Source of the DNA: Kitagawia praeruptora
Taxonomy: Eukaryota; Streptophyta; Magnoliopsida; Apiales; Apiaceae
Assembly (NCBI GenBank): GCA_037693485.1
Contig: CM075351.1
Coordinates: 96,118,001 to 96,182,000 of the forward strand
Direction: 5' to 3'
Length of the DNA: 64,000 nt
Shown: positions 1-11,241 of the stretch, piece by piece
Position numbering within the stretch: position 1 is the first letter of the stretch
Layout of the letters: each line of letters starts with the position of its first letter
Program-made: the position numbers and the translations under genes
Notes under the pieces: model-generated
What the model saw: the letters and a program-made list of their open reading frames with translations, nothing else
The model's database searches: none
What the model was told of the DNA's origin: nothing

Positions 1-2157
1 ATTTGCTTGAGCTTTGGCAAATTGTTGAAAGAGCTTAGCATTAGCTAGTTGAGCTTTCTCCTCATGAGTAGCAACTTCTGTTCGAAGATCAACAATAGAT
101 TTCTGAGTATCATCAAATCTATTATTCAAAGTTTTGATTTGAATCACTGTGCCTTGCAAACAAGTGAATATTTCTGGATTTTTGATCTTCTTAGAATTGG
201 CTTCAAGAAACATTGCTGCCCTTCCAGGAGGAAAAATACACTCTGACTTGTACCAATCAGCAGTTTGCTTTTTCAAATAAGCATCATCAACCTCATTAGC
301 AGAAGGCCCAGCAAAATCTGGCTTTTCTCCTGTTTTCTGACCATCAGTTTGAAATTGGTCATTTTCAGCTCCTGTACTGTTGTCTTCAAACGAATCACTC
401 ACAGACTCATGAGTAGGAGCAACAGAAGCAATATCTTCATCTTGAGCAACCTGTTTTCCTTTATCATCTTGAATCTGCTCTGAAGAAATAACCTTTTCTG
501 GTTTATCAATCTCCTCACCATGCTCAGAACCATGATGGGCATCAGAGTTTAACTCAGTGTGTGATGCGACCACAGTTTCTTCAAGAACAACAGTAGGCCC
601 ATCAGCAACACCAGTATCAATAGAATGTATAACCTCATTAAAAGAAATTGGAGTTTCAGCAAATGAGATAGGATCAGAGAATTGTAGAACTGAATCAAGA
701 ACATCATCTACTGGTGAAAAACCATCTCTTTGACCCTCTTCTGCAGGCATGTCATCCTCTGCAGGTAAATCAGTGTTTACAGGAGTATCATCCTTTGCAG
801 GTATTTCAACCTCTGCAGATATAGCAACCTTCTCTACAACCTCAACAGTAGGTGTTTGCTTGGAAACCACCTCTGGAGCTTCAACTTCATGTTCATCATC
901 AGAATCAGTAAGAATGAGCCTCCTCCTCTTAGCTTGAGGTACTGCAACCAATTCTTCTTCTGCACTAGAACTTTCCTCAACCGATGGTGTTGAAGGTCTA
1001 TTCGCCCTTTGTATGAATCTTCTAGAATAAACAGCCTTTGGAGTTGTCTGTTTAGCCCTAGAATGTTTGGTGTTGATTGCAGTATGTTTCTTCCTTTTTG
1101 GCTTTGGTGGTGGTTGTGGATGAGTGGTAGTGACAGGGTTTGTTAGTTCAGTAGTCATCTGGTCATGTTGTGTTTGAGGTTCTGTTTGTGTTTGAGGTGA
1201 TATGGGTTGATCAGTGGTTGTTGGTATTGGCTCAGGTGATTGAGTAGGTTGAGATGGGATGTTTTCTGTACGATCAGTGGCTAAAGGTTCAGGCATAGAT
1301 TGTGGTTCTGGTTGTTGTGATTGATGTGGTTCAGATTGTGGTTCATGGTTTGGTGATGGAGAATCTTGTGGTTGATTGACAAAGTTCTGTAAAGCAAGTG
1401 GCATTATGAAAGGAGGTATGTCCTTACCAACATCTTTGTTAGTCATATCAGAGAATATTCTCTTAGTGACTCGAAAAGGTTGAATCTTATCAGCTTCATC
1501 AACAACTAATCCAGGAACACATGCATTGAACAGAAGTTGACAAAATCTAGCAAAGTAAACTGTAGTAGACTCTGACAACTTATCACCCAAATTCATTAAA
1601 ATATATCTACCAAAATCAAAATTACTGCCATAGAGTAGAGAATACCCAATTTACAGACTGTCCATTGGAATAGCATCCCAGTTGGTGACCTTCTTCTGGA
1701 ATGTCCTGGTGATACAATCAAAGAAAAAGTTCCACTCTTTTCTCAAATTTGGCCTCCTCACACTGCCCAGCTTGGCAAGTGATTCCATGTACCCAATCTC
1801 TGTTAGCATCTCTCTCAGATTTTCCTCAGAGACAACAGCATACGAAGTATGTGTGTCGAAGTCCATGACATCACGAACAGTTTGTGGAGTAATCACAAAC
1901 TCTTGTTCTTCATGAGAGAAGATGATAGACGGAGTTCCACTCTCTCCTCCTTCTATATATCTTGAGTTTTGCCAAAAGTTAACAACTTGGGAAGCAGATA
2001 GAGTAGCCGGTTCAACCAGCGCTTGCCCAATCTCAGAATCTCGAAGAAAATTTTGCATTAGATGGAACGCCTCTGGAGCCCGGTCGTTCTCAAGTAAAGC
2101 TGCATAATTGTTAGGCACAAAACGTAGACCAAAGACAGTGAAAGGTTTAGTTGCCAT
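1..2157 (-). pseudogene. Envelope-like third ORF of element Y, one internal stop, runs off window
   Basis: I read a frame from an ATG at 2157 (starting MATKPFTVFG) to a TAA at 1653-1651, then about 550 further open codons in the same frame to base 1. The first 168 residues look like the globular N-terminal domain found in ORFs downstream of copia pol (NFWQNSRY, FVITPQTVRDVM, LRKEWNFFFDCI). The rest is a long Pro/Gln/Thr-rich linker (residues about 250-330), a basic stretch, and an acidic tail with helical segments near the left edge. The family is called envelope-like by position; no signal peptide or clear membrane span is seen in this part. The stop falls where a C-to-T change of a Gln codon would explain it. 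An upstream extension to 2238 has no ATG, so 2157 is preferred. Confidence 0.7.
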
Positions 2158-4141
2158 TGAATCAAGAAATAAGCAAGAATCAACTGTGAAAATGTTTTGC
2201 AAGAAAGGTGTTTGTGAAAATGCCAAAGTGAAAAACAAAGATGTTCTCTGTTTTGGTAAAGTGAATACGAGTGGGTAATAGTGATTGTGGCAAAAAGTAA
2301 TTTGAGTTTTAATTAAAAATTAAACTCAAACGATTTTCCTTGTAAACACGCAACTGTTCCCTTGAAAAGTGTAAAAGTGAGACATAATGATGAGTGAGTG
2401 GGACACGTGTCACACATGCAACGGTTCACTTAATACATGCGCAGTAAAAGCCATTATTACCGCTGTCGTTCCATTTATCAAGACACGTTACCACTAATTA
2501 CACTAATTAACAATTGTCAACTACTCCATTTACTCCAAAATTTTCAAATTATCTTAATGAAAATTTACCTTAGAGTACATAACACAATCAATCAGTGTTT
2601 GTCATATATTCAATCTTTATCACAAAAACCCTTTCATAAATGCACAGTCGTGATTTTCGTGTGTGAGTAGCAGAGTTTACCAAATCAATTTTTATAGCAT
2701 CTAATATTTCATAAAATCCATAAATCAAAACAATAAACACTGAATGCACAAACTCTCATTTTAAACACAGAGTATATGATGAATGCTAAACTCTGTAGTT
2801 CCTTAATTACAGAAATCTGAATATCCCTGTTCCAGTTTATGATCATGATTATCCACGTAAGCACACAGTCATTAAAGACAAAAAGATCAGGAGATAAACA
2901 TCAAAGCATCATTCAGTGAGTTACATGTCAAGTATTTTCTTACAAACTCTCACATCACACAAGTGTTTAGGTGAAGTGTTTACTCTCAGATTCAATCAGT
3001 AAAAGCAGATACTACCATAAGCTTGAATGTCCACCAAATCTACACCACTTCGATTACATACATGCACAAATCAAAAGGACTTTGTTCAGGGTTATAATTG
3101 AGTGAAATCAAACAGATGAGAAGAGATGAGAATTTCTAACTGAACAATTTATTTGATCAAAATATTCAGTCAAATGATTAGTACATATTTGTACAAAATG
3201 ATCAGTATATATACCCCTTTTTTTTTTTTTTATTCATATATATATACTGAGTAAGATATCTTTTCTTAAGAAATACTCACCTGCTTGAATTTGATTTAAC
3301 AAACGAAAATAACTGCTCTTAATACTTCAGTATTCAAGAAAAATGAGCAGTTAATTTGGCTCAAAGGGGTTTACTAAGGGTAGTGTTTTATGAATAGTGT
3401 TTATGATCAGTGTTCAAAGATATTTTGAACAGTGTTTGAAGAAAGATGGTTAATCCTAATGCCTTTATCATATTCATGCACACATATATCATGTAGTCCC
3501 AAAATGGTTTAATGCAAGTTCTAGAGCAACATACTTACTGATGAACATCACACAACAATAAAATCTGATTGATATAAAATATATCAATCACTTATTCGGC
3601 TCAAAATCTCACAGGGTGCAGACATGAACTGTTTCTCACCAAACTAAACAATGACATATCTCAAGTTTTAAAATTTTCACAAGTGCAAACACAGAATCAT
3701 CAAGAATCAAGTATGACTTGGAAACAGAGTGTCACTAATCAGAGTTTAGAGTTCATCAATATCAGAGTTATTCATGAGAAGCAATACATGCAGTATTCAT
3801 AGATTCAGAGTTTAGGATCAAATAAACTAAGAGATGCTCTAAATATGAAACAGTATCATGCTGTGTTAATTTACTGCACAATTTCTGATTAGATCATAGT
3901 GACTTAGAAAGAATCTTGATTTTTCACTGAGAATCATGCTCCATACATTTTTCTTCATTGGTATTTTCATTCAGACAAAAATCAACTCAGAATTCACAGA
4001 GTTTGATAAACATATTAACAGTGTATGACCAACAATCATGCTGACAGAGTATAATTAATAAGGTTCACATAGCCCTTTAGCACTTTACAGAGATATGAGC
4101 AACACATTTTATTTGAAAGAGTTTGAGTCTAACCAACATGT
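2158..4141 (-). other. Non-coding spacer between pol and envelope-like ORF of Y
   Basis: No frame longer than about 80 codons is convincing here. The stretch is AT-rich, contains a T-tract on the plus strand at about 3218-3232 (an A-tract in element orientation), and holds many copies of the octamers CAGAGTTT/CAGTGTTT that recur through the element (2593, 2671, 3430, 3740, 3806, 3997). It is in the position of the untranslated leader of the third ORF in SIRE-like elements. Confidence 0.6.
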
Positions 4142-7100
4142 TTAGTCAAAACCAGATACCATCCCTAGTTCATTGACCAGTCTTGTAAATGTTGCTTCAC
4201 TTAGAGGCTTTGTGAATACATCTGCAAGTTGTTGATCTGTAGGCACAAAGTGAAGCTCTATATTGCCTTCCTCTACATGCTCTCTGATAAAGTGATACCT
4301 TATGCTGATGTGCTTGGTCATTGAGTGTTGTACTGGATTACCTGTCATTGCAATAGCACTTTGATTATCACAAAAAATAGGTATTTTACTATACCTCAAC
4401 CCATAATCCAGTAGTTGATTCTTCATCCATAAAATCTGTGCACAACAGCTACCAGCAGCAATATACTCTGCTTCAGCTGTAGATGTAGATATTGACTTCT
4501 GTTTCTTGCTATACCAAGACACAAGTCTGTCACCAAGAAATTGACAACTTCCACTTGTGCTTTTTCTGTCAATCTTACAGCCAGCAAAATCTGCATCAGA
4601 GTAACCAAGTAGCTTAAAATCTGATTCTCTTGGGTACCACAGTCCTAAGGTTACAGTGCCCTTGAGATATTTGAAAATCCTCTTCACAGCTGTTAAATGT
4701 GGTTCCCTTGGATCTGCCTGAAATCTTGCACACAGACATGTGGCATACATGATATCAGGTCTACTAGCTGTTAAATAGGGTAGAGAACCAATCATCCCTC
4801 TGTAACTTGTCATATCCACTGATGAGCCTGTATCTTTGTCCAGTTTTGTTGCAGTTGCCATGGGAGTTGTTGCAGATGAACAGTCAAGCATGCCAAATTT
4901 CTTGAGTAGATTTCTGGTATATTTTGCTTGATTAATGAAAATTCCATCATCTGTTTGCTTCACCTGTAAGCCTAGAAAATAGCTTAACTCTCCCATCATA
5001 CTCATTTGATATCTAGACTGCATGAGCTTGGCAAATTTCTTACAGAGTTTATTATTAGTAGATCCAAAAATGATATCATCTACATATATCTGTACCAAGA
5101 GCAGGTCATTACCAGATTGAAAGTAAAACAGAGTTTTGTCAATAGTACCTCTGTGAAACCCACTTTCTAGCAGAAATTTAGCAAGTGTTTCATACCATGC
5201 CCTAGGTGCCTGTTTGAGTCCATAGAGTGCTTTGTCTAACCTGTAGACATGATCTGGATATTTTGGATCTACAAAACTAGGTGGTTGTTCAACAAATACT
5301 TCTTCTTCAAGTTTTCCATTCAGAAAAGCACTTTTCACATCCATTTGAAAAACCTTGAATTTCTTGTGAGAAGCATAGGCAAGAAACATCCTTATTGCCT
5401 CCAACCTGGCAACTGGTGCAAAAGTCTCATCATAATCTATTCCTTCCTGCTGTGAATAGCCTTTAGCTACTAATCTTGCTTTGTTCCTTGTGATCACACC
5501 ATCACTGTCAGTTTTATTTCTGAAAACCCATTTAGTACCAACAATAGATCTGTTCTTTGGTCTTGGTACAAGGGTCCACACCTCATTTCTCTCAAATTCA
5601 TTTAGCTCTTCTTGCATTGCTGTTATCCAGTCAGCATCTTTCAGAGCTTCTTCTACTTTCTTTGGCTCAGATTGTGACAAGAATGCATGAAACAGACATT
5701 CGTTTGTTGTTGCACTTCTTGTCCTTACTCTTGCATCTGGATCACCAATAATTAAATCAGGTGTATGTGACTTAGTCCATTTTCTTGCAGAAGGCAGATT
5801 GCTTCTGTCATCATGTGATCCTCCCCCTTGATCCATGCTCTCCTGATTTTCTTGGTGTCTCTCTTCATTTTCAGATGCTCCCCCTGAATGTGACTGCTCA
5901 GAATTTGAATGATCAGAGTTTGAATCAACAGTGTTTGATTCAGAGTTATCAATTGAGTCACTATCAGTGTTTGAATTTTCACTTTGATGTGATTCTTCAT
6001 GCTCCCCCTCAACTGGTTCTTCCCTTGTTTTTGATTGAAAAGTTTCTTCAGTGTTTACCAGTAGGGGTTCAGAATTGACCTCAACAGTGTTTGTCAGATC
6101 TGTATCATCCGAGTTTAATAAATCTTCATTTTCAAAGTGCAGTTGATCATGTTCATTGACATCTTCAAGTCCAGTTATTTTCTTGTCATCAAATGACACA
6201 TGAATTGATTCCATGATCACTCTAGTTCTCAGATTATAAACTCTGAATGCCTTTGTTGACAGTGGATAGCCAACAAAAATTCCTTCATCTGCCTTTAGGT
6301 CAAACTTGGTCAACTGTTCAGGATGAGTTTTCAACACAAAGCATTTGCATCCAAAAATATGAAAATATTTTAGATTTGGTTTTTTCTTCTTCACCATTTC
6401 ATATGGTGTTTTACCATGCTTGTTGATCAGTGTTGCATTTTGAGTAAAACAGGCAGTTTGAACTGCTTCTGCCCAGAAATATGTTGGCAACTTTGCTTCA
6501 TCTAGCATGGTTCTGGCAGCTTCTATCAAGGTTCTGTTCTTCCTCTCCACTACACCATTTTGTTATGGAGTGCCAGGTGCAGAAAACTCTTGTTTTATCC
6601 CTTTACTCTTGCAAAATTCTTCCATAGATGAATTCCTGAACTCTGTTCCATTGTCACTTCTGATTATCTTCACTTGATTCTCTGACCCTTTTTCCAGTTG
6701 TAAAATATGTTCTGTCAGTGTTAATGCAGTTTCATCCTTCTTTGCAAGAAAATATACCCATGTGAACCTAGTATATTCATCAACAATGACTAGAGCATAT
6801 TTCTTCTTTCCAAGAGACATTACATTCACTGGACCAAAAAGATCAACATGTAGTAGATGATAAGGATCAACAATTGAAGACTCAGATTTGCTTTTGAAGG
6901 AGACTTTTCTCTGTTTAGCCTTTTGACAAGAATCACACAGTCCTTCTACATTCAACAAGGACTTTGGTAGACCTCTTACAAGATCATTCTTGATTAGCTC
7001 ATTGATGTTGTTCAGGTTCAAATGAGAGAGTTTCTTGTGCCATTTCCAACTCTCTTCACTGGACATCCTTGTAGACAGACACACTGCTTTGCCATCAGTG

Positions 7101-7462
7101 TTTGTTGACAATTTGATTTCATAGATATTATTGTGTCTGTTTCCAACTAGAGCAACTTTCCCTGTAGATTTACTGATCACTTGACAATATTCAGGCTGAA
7201 AATCCACATGATATCCTCTGTCACAGATTTGACTCACAGATAGCAGATCATGCTTGAGTCCTGGAACCAGAGCTACATTTGTGATGATGACATTTCCAAG
7301 ATTGATATTGCCATATCCCAGTGTATGTCCTATGTTGCCATCTCCATAGGAAACTTCTGGGCCAGCCTTCTCCTCATACTCTGATAGCAGGGCTTTATTT
7401 CCAGTCATGTGTCCTGAACATCCACTGTCCACGACTAGGGTACTGACCCTGGTGCCCTGCAA
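4142..7462 (-). pseudogene. Protease-integrase-RT-RNase H polyprotein of Y, one in-frame stop
   Basis: Copia pol in one frame, broken only by TAA at 6565-6563. Protease: VDSGCSGHMTG near the start. Integrase zinc finger: WHKKLSH...CDSC, followed by catalytic LLHVDLFGP and IRSDNGTEF; the third acidic residue lies just after the stop (VERKNRT). RT: KARLVAKGYSQ, QMDVKSAFLNG, GLKQAPRAWY and the catalytic YVDD. RNase H: SDADFAGC, STAEAEYIAA, FCDNQSAI, with the terminal ADVFTKPL. The stop lies in the conserved PGTP..NGV integrase motif where the family normally has Gln, so translation would end before the catalytic Glu and before RT. The 5' edge at 7462 is the frame edge, not an ATG. Apart from this stop, all domains are full length. 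Confidence 0.92.
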
Positions 7463-7472
7463 TCACAAACAA

Positions 7473-9710
7473 TCACTGATTATTAGTTTTAAGGATCCAG
7501 ACTTGCTTGGATCCTTTGGCTTTCTTAATTCTGTTAGCTTTTGCAGCGGAATGTTCATTAACAGAGTTTAAGCTAACTTTTTCAGAGTTTACATTTGCAG
7601 AGTTTACTTTAACCCATTTCAAATTTGGCTTGGGTTCATAGTAATTATAGTAAATAGCATGATAATCTCTGCAAGTGTAAATAGAATGCCATGTACTTCC
7701 ACAGTGTTTACATAAAGTCTGTGGTCTAGTTCTCACAAAATCACTCTTTACTGCAGTTTTAGAGGGCAAAGAATTAATGTTCTTATTCTTACTGCAGAAA
7801 CTAGCAAGATGATTAGTGCTTCCACAATTAAAGCATGTTTTCCTGGGAGCTAATGAAGCAAGCATTGGCTTAATTCCTGAGGTTATGCCTACTTTTCCAT
7901 TTCTGTTTTTCTTAGGCATTCTCTGTTTGTTGACAGACTTTATCTCCTTAAGCTTATGCTTGAGTTGTTTATCTGTCATTAAACCAATGTTAGCCTCTTT
8001 AACAAAAGTTTTAGCATATGACTCTTTAACAGCCTTTTTCTGTGCTTCAGTCTTAGGTCCACCTGTTCCCATGACATTACCCTCAGATGAACAATGTGGT
8101 CTAACCTTTACCTGATTTTCAAATCTAAGTTCATCTCCTACAGAGTAACCTAGACCTACTGTATCTGACTGAAACACTTCTTGAGTGTCTTTACCAGAGT
8201 GTGTCCAAGTCTTAATGATGTGTTTAGTATCCTCCAATTCTGATTCTAGTTGCTTATACTTACCTAGCAATTCTTGTTCAATAAACACTGCATCATCTCT
8301 TTCTTTCTGAATTTTATTCATGTTCTCTAGCTGTTCCTCAACAAGTTTATTTCTTTCTTTGAGTTGAGAACACTCAGACTTTATCCTTTCATTTTCTAAA
8401 GTCTGATCCCTATAACTGATATGCAATGCTTTAAGATAAATTCTCAGTTCAGTTATATTATCAGTATTATAAGCATAGGTAGTTGGAGGTACCTTGAGAT
8501 CATCATTTTCAGTCTGAGTAGTAGCCATGAGAGCATAGTTGACTTCCTCATCTGAATCTGAAGTGTCTGCCCAATCTCTGCCTTTGGTGTAGAGTGCCTT
8601 TTCAGTTTTACCCTTCTTGCACTCAGGAGCATAGTGACCCATCTCCTTACATTTGTAGCATTGAATCTCAGACTTATCTTTCTTACCAGATTTGAAGTCC
8701 TTTCCCTCAGATTTCTTGAAATTCTTCTTATCAAACTTTGAGTAGTCCTTGGAGAATCTCTTTCCCTTCTTGAAGTTCTTGTATCCCATCTTCTTGAAGG
8801 TCTTTACCATCAATGCAGCCATTTGCATCATCTCCTCATCATCTTCAGAATCAGATGATCCATCTGTGTTTGAGTCAACATCAGTGTCTGATGACTCATT
8901 CTCTGAATGTATGACTAAAGCTTTTCCTTTTGCCTTTCTCCTTGATGCTTCCTTCTTTGATGGTTTCTCCTCAACCTTAAGAGCAACAGACTTTGACTTT
9001 CTACTAGATCTTTTGTTTCTCTGCTCCAATTCCAATTCATGGGTTTTGAGCAATCCATAAATTTCATCAATCTCTGTTTCACCAAGTTCATAATTATCTC
9101 TTATAGTGGTTGTTTTCACATCCCACTTTTCAGGTAGAGAGAGAAGAAACTTGAGATTTGAATCTTCTAAATCATACTCTTTGTTCACCAATGACAAATC
9201 ATTGAGCAGTTTACAGAATCTGTCAAATGTTTCTGTCATGGTTTCATCAGATTTTGCCTCAAAATGCTCATACTCCTGAGTGAGTATATTCCTTCTGTTC
9301 TTCTTAATTGCAGGTGTTCCTTGACATCTAACTTCAAGTGCATCCCATATCTCCTTTGCAGTTGTGCAGTTAATCACTTTATTAGACATAACATTGTCTA
9401 ATGCACTATGAAGTAAATGTCTCACTTTTGCATCCTTTGCAATAGATGAAAGATCCTCAGCAGTTAGATCTTTCTTTTCCTTTGGAATGACCTTTGATTC
9501 CTCACCAGCAGCAGCAGCAGATAATTTTGTTGGTTTGTGAGGACCTTCATATATTCTGTCCAGATATTCTGGATCTGTAGCCTCCAGAAACATGGTCATC
9601 TTCACCTTCCAAATTGCATACTCTAATGGCCTCAGTATAGGAACCCTAATTGTTTCATACCTACTCACAGTAGTAGGGGCTTTCTCAGATGGTGGAGGTA
9701 TCTCTGCCAT
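7473..9710 (-). CDS. Gag polyprotein of Y (745 aa, three zinc knuckles)
   Basis: Structural capsid/nucleocapsid protein. The ATG at 9710 lies about 50 bases after the primer site. The N-terminal half has the copia gag fold signature (LEYAIWKVKMTMFLEATDPEY; IWDALEVRCQGT; ETFDRFCKLLNDL). An acidic stretch (SSDTDVDSNTDGSSDSEDDEE, about residues 270-290) precedes CX2CX4HX4C knuckle 1 (CYKCKEMGHYAPEC, about residue 350), and a coiled-coil-like stretch (RNKLVEEQLENMNKIQKERD) follows. Knuckles 2 and 3 (CFNCGSTNHLASFC, CKHCGSTWHSIYTC) lie near residues 625-680. It ends ...QVWILKTNNQ with TGA at 7475-7473. The pro-pol frame begins 10 bases on in a different frame and has its own stop just upstream, so a Gag-Pol fusion would need recoding or splicing. 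Confidence 0.93.
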   Translation of the reverse strand: MAEIPPPSEKAPTTVSRYETIRVPILRPLEYAIWKVKMTMFLEATDPEYLDRIYEGPHKPTKLSAAAAGEESKVIPKEKKDLTAEDLSSIAKDAKVRHLLHSALDNVMSNKVINCTTAKEIWDALEVRCQGTPAIKKNRRNILTQEYEHFEAKSDETMTETFDRFCKLLNDLSLVNKEYDLEDSNLKFLLSLPEKWDVKTTTIRDNYELGETEIDEIYGLLKTHELELEQRNKRSSRKSKSVALKVEEKPSKKEASRRKAKGKALVIHSENESSDTDVDSNTDGSSDSEDDEEMMQMAALMVKTFKKMGYKNFKKGKRFSKDYSKFDKKNFKKSEGKDFKSGKKDKSEIQCYKCKEMGHYAPECKKGKTEKALYTKGRDWADTSDSDEEVNYALMATTQTENDDLKVPPTTYAYNTDNITELRIYLKALHISYRDQTLENERIKSECSQLKERNKLVEEQLENMNKIQKERDDAVFIEQELLGKYKQLESELEDTKHIIKTWTHSGKDTQEVFQSDTVGLGYSVGDELRFENQVKVRPHCSSEGNVMGTGGPKTEAQKKAVKESYAKTFVKEANIGLMTDKQLKHKLKEIKSVNKQRMPKKNRNGKVGITSGIKPMLASLAPRKTCFNCGSTNHLASFCSKNKNINSLPSKTAVKSDFVRTRPQTLCKHCGSTWHSIYTCRDYHAIYYNYYEPKPNLKWVKVNSANVNSEKVSLNSVNEHSAAKANRIKKAKGSKQVWILKTNNQ

Positions 9711-9759
9711 TGATTACTATTGTGTATGGATCTTTAACTGTAATAAAGTAACAGATTTG

Positions 9760-9771
9760 GCTCTGATACCA
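9760..9771 (-). other. Primer-binding site of Y (initiator tRNA-Met)
   Basis: In element orientation TGGTATCAGAGC lies two bases after the LTR end, complementary to the 3' end of plant initiator tRNA-Met. It fixes the LTR boundary and the element's orientation. Confidence 0.93.
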
Positions 9772-9773
9772 CT

Positions 9774-10380
9774 TGTTAGGTCGAATACACAATATATAAT
9801 CAAGTACTGTATGAATAAGTAACAAGAACACACGTTTTAACTCTTAAAACTGTTTGGAATTAATAATTCCTCTCTCGGTGATGTAAAGTATCACAGAGAG
9901 CTGCTTAGGTTACAAGAATGATATTCGTTCACAATAGATACCCTTCTAGGGTTAACCTAACTGTATTTATAAGATATACAGCTACGTACAATCGTAAATT
10001 GATTCTCCTAAAATTAAGCTATACAATTGATATCAATTACGATTGCTACACGTCTTCTAAGTCAACTCAATCTCTTTGACAGCTATCCAATCTTCAAAGA
10101 CATCGCTTCCATATTAATATTAAATTAATCTTCAAACTCTGTTGACTTGTAGACGCTCCCAGTAGACAGACTTTAACAAACTCTGTTCTCTCCACGCTAA
10201 CAGTGTTTGCGCTTCCATGTATTCAGCTATCAGTGTTTACGCTTTCCTCTGTCAGCGTTTGCGCTTCCAGCAATCAGCGTATACTCAAACTCTGTTACAA
10301 CTGCTTTCAATAACAAGTTAAACTCTCTTTACCTGTAACACTTAAACACTGACATTAAATCACATCAATTATATCTAACA
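9774..10380 (-). repeat. 5' LTR of Y (607 bp)
   Basis: The LTR has perfect terminal inverted hexamers (plus strand TGTTAG at 9774 and CTAACA ending at 10380). A TATA-like box lies on the minus strand over 9964-9971. Three copies of a CAG(T/C)GTTT(G/A)CGC-type motif followed by TTCC lie at 10201, 10231 and about 10254, in a probable U3 region. An imperfect hairpin (CTCTC-GTGAT / ATCAC-GAGAG) lies at about 9871-9901. The partner 3' LTR is not in the window, so divergence cannot be measured. Confidence 0.9.
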
Positions 10381-11241
10381 GTATATCATGAAGGAACTAA
10401 GGTGGATCAGCAAGATGTAAAGAGCGTATAGTGAACAATAGACATCTGGGATAAGGTATCCGGAGGAAATTGCAGGTACGCTCTAATTTAACCTCTTAAG
10501 AGTAAATGTTTGGTTAGGGATCGATTAAGTCAATGAATGGTGTAAATGGACTGATGATATAGATAAGAATAATCTATCTGTGAGAAAGTAAACTATGGTG
10601 ATATAAGAAACTGAGTTATTCTCATGTCATCCAAATCAATATCTGTTAAGAGTCAGAGAACTCTATAAGAAGGAGATTAAGAGTATTGGGTAAGGTGCGA
10701 GAATATTTTTCAAGGATGAAAGGAAAGTATATGTTTGTATAAGTACGAATAGGAAATATATATTATAAATAATATTTTCTTACAATTGTTTCAAGGAATA
10801 TTATTATAACTTATTTTCTGGAAAATTTTACAGAGGTGATATATACAAATGTTGGAGTATTAATATTTTATGTCATGATAGAGATCAAAACATAGTTAAA
10901 CAATAATGAGATACACTACCATTCAGGGAAGGCCAATGTGGTGGCCGATACCCTTAAACAAAAGAGGAAGAAGAGATGAGATAAGATAGAATGACTGAAT
11001 ACAGGAGGAGATTTGCAAGAAAAAGATAGTGAAAGTACTGCTATTGAAAAGCTAAATGGCATGTTGATGAATGACAAGCAAGTTTATGTTGGTGTATTTT
11101 TGCGCAAACAAGATAGAGATATTATGAAGGAAAAAAAAAGATAGAGAAATTGGTATAGAAGTTAGAAGGTGTGGATGAAAAAGGTATCTATGGACATTTT
11201 CAAAATGATTCCGGGACGGAATCCTTTTAAGGGGGGAAGAC
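10381..11241 (+). repeat. Truncated internal 3' segment of A, first copy
   Basis: 861 bp, nearly identical to 17033-17893. It contains an RNase H C-terminal scrap at about 10908-10964 (reads EIHYHSGKANVVADTLK) and the polypurine tract AAGGGGGGAAGA at 11229-11240. The left edge is created by insertion of Y. Confidence 0.88.

Larger units (their letters stand above)
1..10380 (-). mobile_element. Y: SIRE-like Ty1/copia retrotransposon with envelope-like ORF (3' end off window)
   Basis: The element reads leftwards: 5' LTR (9774-10380), tRNA-Met primer site, gag (9710-7473), protease-integrase-RT-RNase H (7462-4142), a 2-kb non-coding spacer, then an envelope-like frame that runs off base 1. The domain order PR-INT-RT-RH is the Ty1/copia order, and a third frame after pol is typical of the SIRE/Maximus group. 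Its right end abuts bases identical to 17033 onward, so it inserted into array A. The 3' LTR and the second target-site copy lie left of the window. Two stops in otherwise open frames suggest this copy is disabled, but it is well preserved. Confidence 0.93.
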
